This document shows positions 51,995 through 60,501 of a stretch of DNA of 64,000 nt, piece after piece; the first letter of the stretch is position 1; the number at the start of each line of letters is the position of its first letter. This stretch comes from Knoellia sinensis KCTC 19936. GTDB lineage: Bacteria > Actinomycetota > Actinomycetes > Actinomycetales > Dermatophilaceae. Location: positions 186,001-250,000 of the forward strand of contig NZ_AVPJ01000002.1 in assembly GCF_000768705.1 (NCBI RefSeq). Reading direction: 5' to 3'. The notes under the pieces were generated by a model. That model ran no database searches, was not told the DNA's origin, and saw only the letters and a program-made list of their open reading frames with translations. Both the position numbers and the translations under genes were made by a program.

Positions 51995-52021
51995 GTTCGG
52001 AGCGGGGGCGGGAGCGGATGG
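51995..52021 (-). promoter_or_regulatory. SigK-like promoter of the molybdopterin oxidoreductase
   Basis: Minus-strand CCATCC (52021-52016), 15-nt spacer, CCGAAC (52000-51995), then 8 nt and the ATG at 51986. Same hexamers and same spacing as at 50187-50213. Supports ATG 51986 as the start and a leaderless transcript. Confidence 0.65.
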
Positions 52022-52072
52022 GGCGAGGTGGGCCCGGCTCGGGGTCGCGCGAAGTCGTGGGACACTTTGAGT

Positions 52073-53647
52073 GTGGCACGCGGAGATGGACAGCTCACTC
52101 ATGACCTGATGCCGGGCGAGAAGGGGCCGCAGGACGCCTGCGGCGTCTTCGGTGTCTGGGCCCCCGGCGAGGACGTCGCCAAGCTGACCTACTACGGGCT
52201 CTATGCCCTGCAGCACCGCGGGCAGGAGTCCGCCGGCATCGCGGCGAGCAACGGCCGCCGCCTCCTCGTCTACAAGGACATGGGACTCGTCTCGCAGGTG
52301 TTCGACGAGCGCTCCCTCGGTTCGCTGACCGGTCACCTCGCGATCGGGCACTGCCGCTACTCGACGACCGGCGGGTCCACCTGGGAGAACGCCCAGCCGA
52401 CCCTCGGCGGCCACGACGGCGGCACACTCGCCCTCGCCCACAACGGCAACCTCATCAACTCGGCCGAACTGCGCGACCTCGTCTCCGAGGCCAACGGTGA
52501 GGGCCGCCACCGCGGCGAGATCGGGCGTGGCAACACGACCGACACCGCGCTCGTCACCGCACTTCTCACCGCAGACCCCGACCGCACGGTCGAGGCTGCC
52601 GCCATGGAGATCCTCCCGAAGCTGCGCGGCGCCTTCTGCTTCGTCTTCATGAACGAACACACCTTGTATGCCGCCCGCGACGCTCAGGGGATCCGTCCCC
52701 TCGTCCTGGGTCGCCTGGAGCGCGGCTGGGTCGTCGCCTCCGAGACTGCCGCGCTCGACATCGTCGGTGCCTCGTTCATCCGCGAGGTCGAGCCGGGTGA
52801 GCTCATCGCCATCGACGAGGACGGGCTCCGGTCCGAGCGTTTCGCCGAGGTCGACCGCAAGGGCTGCGTGTTCGAGTACGTCTACCTCGCCCGCCCCGAC
52901 ACGACGATCAACGGGCGCGTCGTCCACGAGGCCCGGGTCGAGATGGGACGTGCGCTGGCGCGCGAGCACCCGGTGGAGGCCGACCTCGTCATGCCGACGC
53001 CAGAGTCGGGCACGCCCGCGGCGATCGGCTACGCGCAGGAGTCCGGCATTCCCTATGGCCAAGGTCTGGTCAAGAACGCCTATGTCGGCCGCACCTTCAT
53101 CGCCCCGTCGCAGACGATCCGTCAACTCGGCATCCGGCTCAAGCTCAACCCGCTCAAGGAAGTCATCAAGGGCAAGCGCCTCGTCGTCGTCGACGACTCG
53201 ATCGTCCGCGGCAACACGCAGCGGGCGTTGGTGCGGATGCTCCGCGAAGCCGGTGCGGCCGAGGTGCACGTGCGGATCTCGTCGCCGCCGGTGCGCTGGC
53301 CCTGCTTCTATGGCATCGACTTCGCAACCCGCGCCGAACTCATTGCCACCGGGATCGGGGTCGAGGAGGTCTGCAACTCGATCGGGGCCGACTCGCTCGG
53401 CTACATCTCCGAGGACGGCATGATCGCGGCGACCGAGCAGGACCGTGAACGGCTCTGCACGGCGTGCTTCTCGGGTTCGTATCCCATCGAGTTGCCCTCG
53501 TCGGACCAGCTCGGCAAGGGTCTGCTCGAGCTGGAGTTCCCCGTCGATGGCGGCGTGACTGACGCCACGGAGACGGGCACGCTCGACGTCGATCGCGTCT
53601 CGGTCACCGCAGCGGGCGGGGCGGCCGAGGCCGTCCGTCGTCCCTGA
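52073..53647 (+). CDS. purF: amidophosphoribosyltransferase
   Basis: First committed step of purine synthesis: glutamine plus PRPP to phosphoribosylamine. Starting from GTG 52073 gives 524 residues with a short propeptide before the nucleophile Cys23 (DACGVFGVWAPG), the class II amidotransferase N-terminal cysteine. LQHRGQESAGIA, GHCRYSTTGGS and LAHNGNLIN are glutaminase motifs; the PRPP site is VVVDDSIVRGNT. C-terminal Cys residues (CNSIGADSLGYIS, LCTACFSGSYP) fit the Fe-S-containing type. A GACACT/CACTTT box precedes the start. Followed by purM after 24 bp. Confidence 0.97.
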   Translation: MARGDGQLTHDLMPGEKGPQDACGVFGVWAPGEDVAKLTYYGLYALQHRGQESAGIAASNGRRLLVYKDMGLVSQVFDERSLGSLTGHLAIGHCRYSTTGGSTWENAQPTLGGHDGGTLALAHNGNLINSAELRDLVSEANGEGRHRGEIGRGNTTDTALVTALLTADPDRTVEAAAMEILPKLRGAFCFVFMNEHTLYAARDAQGIRPLVLGRLERGWVVASETAALDIVGASFIREVEPGELIAIDEDGLRSERFAEVDRKGCVFEYVYLARPDTTINGRVVHEARVEMGRALAREHPVEADLVMPTPESGTPAAIGYAQESGIPYGQGLVKNAYVGRTFIAPSQTIRQLGIRLKLNPLKEVIKGKRLVVVDDSIVRGNTQRALVRMLREAGAAEVHVRISSPPVRWPCFYGIDFATRAELIATGIGVEEVCNSIGADSLGYISEDGMIAATEQDRERLCTACFSGSYPIELPSSDQLGKGLLELEFPVDGGVTDATETGTLDVDRVSVTAAGGAAEAVRRP

Positions 53648-53658
53648 TCGCCCGGCAC

Positions 53659-53664
53659 TAGGCT
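53659..53664 (+). promoter_or_regulatory. -10 box of leaderless purM promoter
   Basis: TAGGCT followed by CTCCGGC (7 nt) and GTG 53672. It would allow purM to be expressed separately from purF. Confidence 0.5.
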
Positions 53665-53671
53665 CTCCGGC

Positions 53672-54802
53672 GTGAGCGAGCAAGGCAGCCAAGGCGCACC
53701 CATCACCTATGCCGGAGCCGGCGTCGACGTCGAGGCCGGTGACAAGGCCGTCGAGTTGATGAAGGCCGACGTCCGGCGCGCGACCCGCCCTGAGGTCCTC
53801 GGCGGACTCGGCGGGTTCGCGGGCATGTTCGACGCCAGCGCGATCGCCCGCATGGATCGCCCGGTCCTGGCGACCTCGACGGACGGTGTGGGGACCAAGG
53901 TCGCCATCGCTCAAGCCCTCGACATCCACGACACCATCGGCTTCGACCTCGTCGGCATGGTCGTCGACGACATCATCGTGTGTGGCGCCGAGCCGCTCTT
54001 CATGACCGACTACATCGCGACCGGCAAGGTCGTTCCCGAGCGCATCGCCGCCATCGTCGGCGGCATCGCCCGCGCATGCGAGCAGGCCGGCGTGGCTCTT
54101 GTCGGTGGTGAGACCGCAGAGCACCCTGGGCTGCTCGAGCCGGACGAGTACGACGTCGCGGGTGCCGCGACGGGGGTCGTGGAGTATGCCGCGGTGTTGG
54201 GTCCGCAGCGCGTCCGCCCCGGTGACGTGGTCCTGGGTCTGGCGTCGTCGGGTCTGCACTCGAACGGCTACTCGCTCGTGCGCAAGGTGGTTGCGCACGC
54301 CGGGTGGGAGCTCGACCGCCACGTCGACGACTTCGGGCGCACGCTGGGTGAGGAGTTGCTCGAACCGACGCGCGTCTACTCCGCTGACCTCCTCTCACTG
54401 ATCCGGACCGATGGGCTCGACGTCCACGCGCTGTCCCACGTCACCGGTGGCGGACTCGCGGCCAACCTGGCCCGTGTGCTGCCCAGTGATGTCTTCGCGC
54501 GGGTGGACCGCTCGACGTGGACGCCGCCGGCGGTGTTCTCCACGGTCCAGTCCTTGGGCCGAGTGCCCCAGGCCGACATCGAGCGCACCCTCAACCAGGG
54601 TGTCGGGTTCGTCGCGATGCTGCCCGCCGACCAGGCCGACCTCGCCGTGCGCACCCTCGCCGAGCGCGGCATCGACGCGTGGCCGATGGGTGAGATCAGC
54701 GCCCTCGAGGATGCCCAGATCGAAGACGGCATCGAGGTCGTCCGAGGCGCCAAGGGCGTCGACGGCGGATCGGTGCAGGTCGTGGGCGACCACCCCGCCT
54801 GA
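53672..54802 (+). CDS. purM: phosphoribosylformylglycinamidine cyclo-ligase
   Basis: AIR synthetase, ATP-dependent ring closure of FGAM. 376 residues from GTG 53672. ITYAGAGVDVEAGDKAVELMK is the family start, followed by FDLVGMVVDDIIVCGAEPLFMTDYIA and VGGETAEHPG. Downstream VLGLASSGLHSNGYSLVRKV and THVTGGGLAANLARVLP are diagnostic. Clustered with purF as in other actinobacteria; DUF3073, which often follows purM in streptomycetes, lies 5.5 kb further on at 60298. Confidence 0.97.
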   Translation: MSEQGSQGAPITYAGAGVDVEAGDKAVELMKADVRRATRPEVLGGLGGFAGMFDASAIARMDRPVLATSTDGVGTKVAIAQALDIHDTIGFDLVGMVVDDIIVCGAEPLFMTDYIATGKVVPERIAAIVGGIARACEQAGVALVGGETAEHPGLLEPDEYDVAGAATGVVEYAAVLGPQRVRPGDVVLGLASSGLHSNGYSLVRKVVAHAGWELDRHVDDFGRTLGEELLEPTRVYSADLLSLIRTDGLDVHALSHVTGGGLAANLARVLPSDVFARVDRSTWTPPAVFSTVQSLGRVPQADIERTLNQGVGFVAMLPADQADLAVRTLAERGIDAWPMGEISALEDAQIEDGIEVVRGAKGVDGGSVQVVGDHPA

Positions 54803-55016
54803 GAGTCGATTCACCAGTTCGCTTGCGCGGCAACGGTGTCCGCGATGTCGAGCGCCTCAGAACTCGCACCCGCGCACTCAGCGACGCCACGGCATACACC
54901 ATTTTGCAGTCAGCCGCATGGCGAAATTCGGGCACCTCTGAACCACACGCGGGACCTCTACGCCGAGTAACTTCCGAAGTGTTCGGGCCGCCGGGCCCGG
55001 TGAAGCGAGAGGCGTC
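54803..55016. other. 214-bp intergenic region
   Basis: No gene supported. Contains one CGGCATAC octamer at 54890-54897 and AT-richer stretches (ACCATTTTGC, GCGAAATTCG) that may hold the promoter of the arfABC-like operon. AGCGAGAGGCG before ATG 55017 is a weak ribosome binding site. Confidence 0.4.
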
Positions 55017-56123
55017 ATGGACACACCAGAGAACCCCCGAGTCACCAATTCCGACTACGAATCGAGCCGTCGCGCCATGGGTGCCGACGGTTCTTTTGAC
55101 TCTCAAACGACGACCTCGTCGACGACCGAATGGGACACGGTCACGCGCAGATACAAGCGCGGGCTGGGTGGGCCGTGGTGGCTCGCACTCATCGGCGTCC
55201 CTGCCATCCTCGCGGCCGTGGGCCTAGGGCTGAACGGTGACGACACCGACGCCGAGGCGACTCCGACTGCCGCGACAAGCCCCACCTCCGCCGACGCGTC
55301 GGCAACTCCTTCGGACACGGCGTCCGCCAACGCCTCGGCGTCGCCGTTCTCGTTGGAGCGCGTCGGCAACGAGCTCACGGTCAGGGGAGTCGTGCCCGAC
55401 GACGCCGCCAAGACGGCACTCCTCGACGAACTCCGGGCCAAAGTGCCCGGCGTGAACATCGTCGACGAGCTCACGGTGACGGCTGGTGCCGCGGCCGCCC
55501 CGACAGCCGCATTGGGGGCTCTCGCCGATGCTGCCGGAGCCGGCGGTGACTTCTCCTTCGACTTCGACGGTTCCGCACTCGCGCTCAAGGGTGTCGCCGC
55601 CTCGGAGGATGCCAAGGCGGCAGCAGAGACAGCCGCCAAGGCGGCCTTCCCCGATGCCACCATCGACAACCAGCTCACCGTCGGTGCCGGCGGAGCAGCA
55701 ACGCCGAGCGCCAGTGCGAGCCCGTCTGCGAGCCCTTCGGCCGACGCCGCCGGGGCCGCGTGCGGCACCCTTGCCGCCGACATCAAGACGATCACCGACG
55801 CGTCGAAGATCAACTTCGCCAACAACGGCACGACCCTCGCGCCCGCGTCGGAGACCACGGTCAAGTCCATCGCCGAGAAGTGGCAGGGCTGCACGACGGC
55901 GAAGCTCAACGTCACCGGCTACACCAGCAGCCAAGGGTCCACCGCCACCAACCAGCGTCTCAGCACGGAGCGTGCGGCGGCGGTCAAGAAGGCACTCGAG
56001 GCGAACGGCGTGACTGCCGCCAACGTGACCTCGAGCGGCAAGGGCGAGGCCAACCCCATCGCGTCCAACAACACGACGGCGGGTCAGAACGCCAACCGCC
56101 GCGTCGAGATCACGGTCGGCTGA
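55017..56123 (+). CDS. arfA: OmpA-family protein, ArfA (OmpATb)-like
   Basis: 368 residues. One transmembrane helix at about 59-75 (WWLALIGVPAILAAVGLGL), then a Thr/Ala/Ser linker, two BON-like repeats (LERVGNELTVRGVVPDDAAKTALLDEL and FDGSALALKGVAASEDAKAAAET), and a C-terminal OmpA domain (INFANNGTTLAPASE, NVTGYTSSQGS, NQRLSTERAAAVKKAL, NRRVEI). The BON plus OmpA layout and the order with a tiny membrane protein and a third membrane protein match arfA-arfB-arfC of Mycobacterium (Rv0899-0901). The mycobacterial operon is linked to acid and ammonia adaptation; here the role is inferred only. Confidence 0.85.
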   Translation: MDTPENPRVTNSDYESSRRAMGADGSFDSQTTTSSTTEWDTVTRRYKRGLGGPWWLALIGVPAILAAVGLGLNGDDTDAEATPTAATSPTSADASATPSDTASANASASPFSLERVGNELTVRGVVPDDAAKTALLDELRAKVPGVNIVDELTVTAGAAAAPTAALGALADAAGAGGDFSFDFDGSALALKGVAASEDAKAAAETAAKAAFPDATIDNQLTVGAGGAATPSASASPSASPSADAAGAACGTLAADIKTITDASKINFANNGTTLAPASETTVKSIAEKWQGCTTAKLNVTGYTSSQGSTATNQRLSTERAAAVKKALEANGVTAANVTSSGKGEANPIASNNTTAGQNANRRVEITVG

Positions 56124-56133
56124 GGAGGCCAAC

Positions 56134-56289
56134 ATGACTGAGTTCCTGATCCAGTGGTTCTGGTACCTCATCGCCTTCGCGGTAGGTGCCCTCGTCGCCT
56201 GGCTCGGTGCCCGGAGCATCGAGCCGACCAGTGAGGATGAGGCCTTCGCGGATGTCCCGCAGGCTCGCGTGATCGGAGGCAACCGATGA
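56134..56289 (+). CDS. arfB: small membrane protein, ArfB-like
   Basis: 51 residues from ATG 56134 with GAGGAG 5-6 nt upstream: MTEFLIQWFWYLIAFAVGAL followed by VAWLGARSIEP and an acidic tail (SEDEAF). One transmembrane helix. The size and location between ArfA-like and ArfC-like genes agree with the 50-residue Rv0900. The next ATG overlaps its stop (ATGA at 56286). Too short for most gene finders. Confidence 0.8.
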   Translation: MTEFLIQWFWYLIAFAVGALVAWLGARSIEPTSEDEAFADVPQARVIGGNR

Positions 56290-58088
56290 GTGATGTCAAC
56301 TGGTGGCTGATGCTGCTGTCCTTCATTCTCGGCGCCCTCATCACGTGGTTCTGGATGGTTCGCCGCGCCACTCGCGAGGTGCCTCGCACCGTCGTGGACC
56401 GTGACCGGGACTTCTCGGTGTCCACGGGTGCCAAGGTGGCTGGCGGAGCCGGTCTCGCCGCTGCCGGTGCAGCCGGTGCGTCGGCTCTGCGTGATCGTGA
56501 TGTCGACCTCGACGTGGACCGTCCGGCCACGGAGGTCTACGACCGGACCGTGGACACCAAGTGGGACGCCCCGGACGTCGACGCGCCTGCCGCGGCCGCA
56601 CCTGTGGTCGACACGACCTGGGACGCCCCGGACGTGGACGTTCCGGACGTGGACGCACCGACGGTTCAGCGGTCGAGTCTCGACCTGCCGGACGTGGATG
56701 CTCCGGACGTGGATGCGCCCTCGGTGGACGCGTCCTTCGATCGGCCATCCTTCGAGCGCCCGGACCTCGATGCTCCTGAACTGGACGTGCCTGACGTCGA
56801 GGCGCCGACGGTCGCGCGGTCGAGTCTCGACCTGCCCGATGTCGATGTTCCCGATGTCGATGTCCCCGAGGTGGAGGTGCCTGACGTCAACGCTCCCAGC
56901 GTGGGCGGGGCCGTCGGTGGTGCGGCCGCGGCCGGTGCAGCAGGACTGGGTGCTGCCACGTGGGGTGCCCGCTCCGACGACGTCGACGACATCAGCGCCG
57001 AACCGTCCACGGAGCCGGTGCGGTTCGCCGACAGGTCGGAGCGCGACGCGGACACCGACGTCGACCTCTCGAGCGAGGCCGAGGTCATCGAGGCCGAGGC
57101 GGACCTCGAGACTCCGGCGGCGCCCACGGGTGAGGCGGACTGGTCGACGTCCACCGGTGCTGACGCCGACATCGACGAACTGCCGGTCGACGAGCCGGAA
57201 GTCATGGTCGAGGACGAGCCGGTCGTGGAGCCCGAAGCCATCGTCCGCGACGAGCCCTCAGAGTCGATTCCCCCTGTCGAGACGGACGTCGAATCGGCGG
57301 ATGCGGATCTCGTCCCCGACGCCCCCACCTCCAGTGGGGCCGCAGTCGGGGCTGCAGGAGCGGCTGGACTCGCCGGCGCGGGTGCGTTCGCCGCGGGACG
57401 CTTCGGCAAGGGCTCCGCGGACGCCGGTCCTGACGGCTCCGGCCCATCGGGCTGGACGATCAAGGGCAATGAGGACTCGATGCTCTTCCACACGCAGGAG
57501 AGCCCCTACTACGGCCGGACCAGGGCTGAGGTGTGGTTCGAGGATGAAGGGACCGCCCGCAAGGCCGGGTTCGTCCGCTGGGACGAGAAGGACCGTGCCG
57601 GCCGTGCTGGCGGCGCGGCGAAGCTCGTAGCCATCCCGGAGGGAAAGTTCGGCAAGGGTTCGGCTGACCCCTCCGAGGACGGCTCCGGACCCGAAGGCTG
57701 GACGATCAAGGGCAACGAGGACTCGAACCTCTTCCACACGCAGGAGAGCCCGTACTACGGCCGCACCAAGGCCGAGATCTGGTTCGACAGCGAGGAGTCC
57801 GCTCGTGGCGCAGGCTTCGTGCGCTGGGACGAGAGGGACCGTTCGGGTGCCGGGGCTCCCGCCACCCTCGTCAGCATCCCCGAGGGACGGTTCGGCAAGG
57901 GATCAGCAGATCCTGCCGAGGACGGTTCCGGACCGGACGGGTGGGCGATCAAGGGCAACGAGAACTCGATGCTCTTCCACACCGAGGACAGCCCGGCATA
58001 CAGGAAGACCAAGGCGGAGGTGTGGTTCCAGGACGAGGAGACGGCCCGCAAGGCCGGCTTCACGAAGTGGAACGAGCGCAGCCGCTGA
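56286..58088 (+). CDS. arfC: ArfC-like membrane protein with Asp-Val-Pro repeats and three sunset-like domains
   Basis: 600 residues. Transmembrane helix at about 7-25 (LMLLSFILGALITWFWMV), a low-complexity acidic region at about 70-220 dominated by PDVDVPDVDAP-type repeats, a Glu/Asp-rich region to about 345, and a Gly/Ala segment. Then come three 80-residue repeats starting at about 372, 454 and 535, each with FGKGSAD, GWTIKGNEDS, LFHT, YYGRT and AEVWF, and ending in RW or KW. IKGN...YYxRTxAEVWF resembles the sunset domain. Mycobacterial ArfC is much shorter (about 175 residues), so this copy is greatly expanded. Confidence 0.75.
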   Translation: MSDVNWWLMLLSFILGALITWFWMVRRATREVPRTVVDRDRDFSVSTGAKVAGGAGLAAAGAAGASALRDRDVDLDVDRPATEVYDRTVDTKWDAPDVDAPAAAAPVVDTTWDAPDVDVPDVDAPTVQRSSLDLPDVDAPDVDAPSVDASFDRPSFERPDLDAPELDVPDVEAPTVARSSLDLPDVDVPDVDVPEVEVPDVNAPSVGGAVGGAAAAGAAGLGAATWGARSDDVDDISAEPSTEPVRFADRSERDADTDVDLSSEAEVIEAEADLETPAAPTGEADWSTSTGADADIDELPVDEPEVMVEDEPVVEPEAIVRDEPSESIPPVETDVESADADLVPDAPTSSGAAVGAAGAAGLAGAGAFAAGRFGKGSADAGPDGSGPSGWTIKGNEDSMLFHTQESPYYGRTRAEVWFEDEGTARKAGFVRWDEKDRAGRAGGAAKLVAIPEGKFGKGSADPSEDGSGPEGWTIKGNEDSNLFHTQESPYYGRTKAEIWFDSEESARGAGFVRWDERDRSGAGAPATLVSIPEGRFGKGSADPAEDGSGPDGWAIKGNENSMLFHTEDSPAYRKTKAEVWFQDEETARKAGFTKWNERSR

Positions 58089-58090
58089 AA

Positions 58091-58170
58091 CCCCGACTTT
58101 GTGCCCCGTTGGGACACGGATCGCGAGGCCTGCGGCCGAGCGCCGGTGTCCCAACGGGGCACAAAGTCGG
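58091..58170. repeat. 27-bp-stem hairpin, REP-like family copy 2
   Basis: The left arm 58091-58117 begins CCCCGACTTTGTGCCCCGTT; the right arm 58146-58170 pairs with 25 of its bases perfectly. Compared with 11198-11278, A is replaced by G in the left arm and T by C in the right arm. It begins 2 bp after the stop of the arfC-like gene and ends 8 bp from the stop of the convergent isochorismatase gene. Confidence 0.85.
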
Positions 58171-58178
58171 AACCTGGG

Positions 58179-58733
58179 TCAGAGGACGGTGACCTGCGGG
58201 GCGAACATCTCCATGGCTCCGAGGGCCTGCTCGTGCTTGTCCGGGACGGACCCGGCACACGCCTGTGCGACGACCCGCACCGTCGCTCCCGCGTCACCGG
58301 CGGGGATCGCGGTCGCGATGACGCAGCAGTCGGTCGCCACGCCGGCGAGGGCGATGCGTGGTTGGTCGCCGACGACCGCACGGAGCCCAGGACCCCACTT
58401 CCCGAACGTCGGCTCGGTGACCACGTGGTCGGCGAGCGGGGCGATCTCGGGCACCACGGCATACAGGGGATCGGAGGCGGGGACGAGCGCGAACTGCCAG
58501 TCGTCGTAGTAGTCCGCCCACGAACCTCCCAGCCCCGGGTCGGCGACGAACCGGGTCACGACGACACGACCCTTGTATGCCGCCGCGAGACTCACGATGC
58601 GCGGCACCGTCTCTGCCCACATGGGTGAGCCCCACGCGCTCGCCTCCGGGTCGGCGAAGATCGCCTGGGGGTCGATGATCACGAGCCACTCGTCGTCGAG
58701 CGGCTCCACGGAGGCGACGTCCGCCCAGCTCAT
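58179..58733 (-). CDS. isochorismatase/nicotinamidase-family hydrolase
   Basis: 184 residues from ATG 58733. The triad is readable: Asp21 in LVIIDPQAIF, Lys in TFGKWGPGL, Cys in GVATDCCV. The start overlaps the stop of the NCS1 permease gene by 4 bp, so translation is coupled and the hydrolase probably acts on the imported compound (an amide, ureido or pyrimidine-derived substrate). The exact substrate is inference. VVTRFVADPGLGGSWADYYDDW is the segment that usually follows strand 2. Confidence 0.87.
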   Translation of the reverse strand: MSWADVASVEPLDDEWLVIIDPQAIFADPEASAWGSPMWAETVPRIVSLAAAYKGRVVVTRFVADPGLGGSWADYYDDWQFALVPASDPLYAVVPEIAPLADHVVTEPTFGKWGPGLRAVVGDQPRIALAGVATDCCVIATAIPAGDAGATVRVVAQACAGSVPDKHEQALGAMEMFAPQVTVL

Positions 58734-60235
58734 GTGCCGGACTCCTGGCGCTGCACGGTGCCCCGCCGAGCGAGATAGGTGACCACGAAGGACAGGACCA
58801 ACGAGAGGAGCACGCCAAGGTTGGCGTAGGCGAACGTGCCTTCCCAGAACGACCCGGCGGGGTCGTCGACGAAGGTGCCGAGGCCGAGGGGCTCGAGCAG
58901 ATAGCCCTGCCAGTTGTTCCACGCGGCGTCGTCCGCAAAGGAGTTGACGACCAGTCCCCAGCCGAGCACAGAGGCCACGACCATCGTTCCGATCGACACC
59001 CAGTCGAAGGCTCCGTAGCGGCCGGTGGAGTCGAAGAGGGCGTCCTCGTCGTAGTCGCGCTTGCGCAGTGCGATGTCGGCGATCATGATCCCCGCCCACG
59101 AGGCAAGCGGCACACCGAGGGTGATGAGGAACGACTGGAACGGGTTGATGAAGTTCTCGGCGACGAACACGACGTAGAACGTGCCGAGCGTGAGGATGAC
59201 GCCGTCGATCAGGGCGGCCATCGGGCGGGGGATGCGCACTCCCAGCGACAGCAGCGTCAGACCGGACGAGTAGATGCCGAGGACGGCGCCCGAGACGAGC
59301 GACAGGATCGCCGCGAGAAGGAACGGCACGAGGACCCAGGTGGGCAGGAGCGTGGCCAACGTGCCGATGGGGTCGGCACCGATGCCCTCGAGGACTGCGG
59401 GGTCGGAGCCGGCGAGGGCGAGGCCGAAGCAGACGAGCAGGGTCGGGGCCAGCGCCCCGCCGAACGTGTTCCAGCCGACGATCGCCGCGCCGCTGGCGTC
59501 CCGGCGCTGGTAGCGGGACCAGTCGGCGGCGATGTTGATCCAGCCGAGCCCGAACCCGGTCATGACCATGACGAGCGCGCCGATCGTGGCGCCGATGCCG
59601 CCGGAGGGGATCGAGGAGATCGCCGACCAGTCGATGTGGTTGAAGGTCATGACGACATAGAGGATCGTGATGGCGCCGGTGATCCAGGTGAGGACCGACT
59701 GCATCCGCATGATGATGTGATAGCCCGCCACGGCTGCGGTGACGATCATCGTGGCGACGACGATGGCGGCCACGATCTTGGTGCCGGTGCCTCCGCCCCA
59801 GCCGAGCCGCTCGAAGATCGTAGCCGTGGCGAGGACGGCCAGGATCGCGAGGAACGTCTCCCAGCCGATCGAGACCAGCCAGGAGATGACGCCCGGGACC
59901 TTCTGCCCCTTGACGCCGAAGGCGGCGCGCGACAGCACCATTGTCGGGGCAGATCCTCGCTTGCCGGCGATCGCGATGATCCCGCACAGCGCGAAGGAGA
60001 TGACGACGCCGATGATCGTCACGGCGACGGCCTGCCAGAAGGAGATGCCGAAGCCGAGGACGAACGCGGCATAGGAGATGCCGAAGACGGACACGTTGGC
60101 GGCGAACCAGGGCCAGAACAGGTCGCGAGGTGCCGCAGTGCGGTCCGCCTCGTCGATGATCTCGATCCCGGTGGTCTCGACGCCGAGTCGCTTCGCAGCG
60201 TCGGCTGTGCGCACGTCAGTCATGCTCGTGAGCAT
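58730..60235 (-). CDS. NCS1-family purine/cytosine permease-like transporter
   Basis: 501 residues (ATG 60235; another at 60223), about 12 transmembrane helices. LGVETTGIEIIDEADRTAAPRDLFWPWFAANVSVFGISYAAFVLG is the NCS1 N-terminus, and SYRAA-type segment VLSRAAFGVKGQKVPGVISWL and GWINIAADWSRY are conserved. The cluster with an isochorismatase-type hydrolase suggests uptake and hydrolysis of a nucleobase-like or amide compound. Substrate unproved. Confidence 0.9.
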   Translation of the reverse strand: MLTSMTDVRTADAAKRLGVETTGIEIIDEADRTAAPRDLFWPWFAANVSVFGISYAAFVLGFGISFWQAVAVTIIGVVISFALCGIIAIAGKRGSAPTMVLSRAAFGVKGQKVPGVISWLVSIGWETFLAILAVLATATIFERLGWGGGTGTKIVAAIVVATMIVTAAVAGYHIIMRMQSVLTWITGAITILYVVMTFNHIDWSAISSIPSGGIGATIGALVMVMTGFGLGWINIAADWSRYQRRDASGAAIVGWNTFGGALAPTLLVCFGLALAGSDPAVLEGIGADPIGTLATLLPTWVLVPFLLAAILSLVSGAVLGIYSSGLTLLSLGVRIPRPMAALIDGVILTLGTFYVVFVAENFINPFQSFLITLGVPLASWAGIMIADIALRKRDYDEDALFDSTGRYGAFDWVSIGTMVVASVLGWGLVVNSFADDAAWNNWQGYLLEPLGLGTFVDDPAGSFWEGTFAYANLGVLLSLVLSFVVTYLARRGTVQRQESGT

Positions 60236-60297
60236 GTCAGATCACGGGCGGCATACGGTGCATGCCGCACGAGGAACGTGAGTGTGGCGATCAGGCG

Positions 60298-60501
60298 TCA
60301 ACGACGCCCGGAGGCCCACTTGTCATAGTCGTCATCCTCGTCGGCGCCGTACTCAGAACCAGAAGTGGTCCGAGTCTGCGTCGTCGGGGTTGAACTTCCG
60401 TGGAGTTCTCGCTCAAGCGCGCTCAAGTCGGTGTCGGGGCTGAAGTACTTCAGCTCGCGTGCCACCTTGGTCTGCTTGGCTTTTGCCCGGCCGCGCCCCA
60501 T
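60298..60501 (-). CDS. DUF3073 family protein
   Basis: 67 residues from ATG 60501: MGRGRAKAKQTKVARELKYFSPDTDLSALERELHG, the invariant start of DUF3073, followed by an acidic, disordered tail (YGADEDDDYDKWASGRR). Small cytoplasmic protein conserved in actinobacteria, usually close to purM. Function unknown. GAGGGGGTCACGCC before the ATG holds the ribosome binding site. Divergent from the sigma gene at 60759. Confidence 0.93.
   Translation of the reverse strand: MGRGRAKAKQTKVARELKYFSPDTDLSALERELHGSSTPTTQTRTTSGSEYGADEDDDYDKWASGRR

Noticed and set aside
51989-54322. 777-codon minus-strand frame opposite purF and purM
   Set aside because: Complete antisense overlap with two highly conserved purine genes; shadow frame.
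54918-54941. Seven-codon frame MAKFGHL in the gap before the arfA-like gene
   Set aside because: Too short, no ribosome binding site, no attenuator structure around it.
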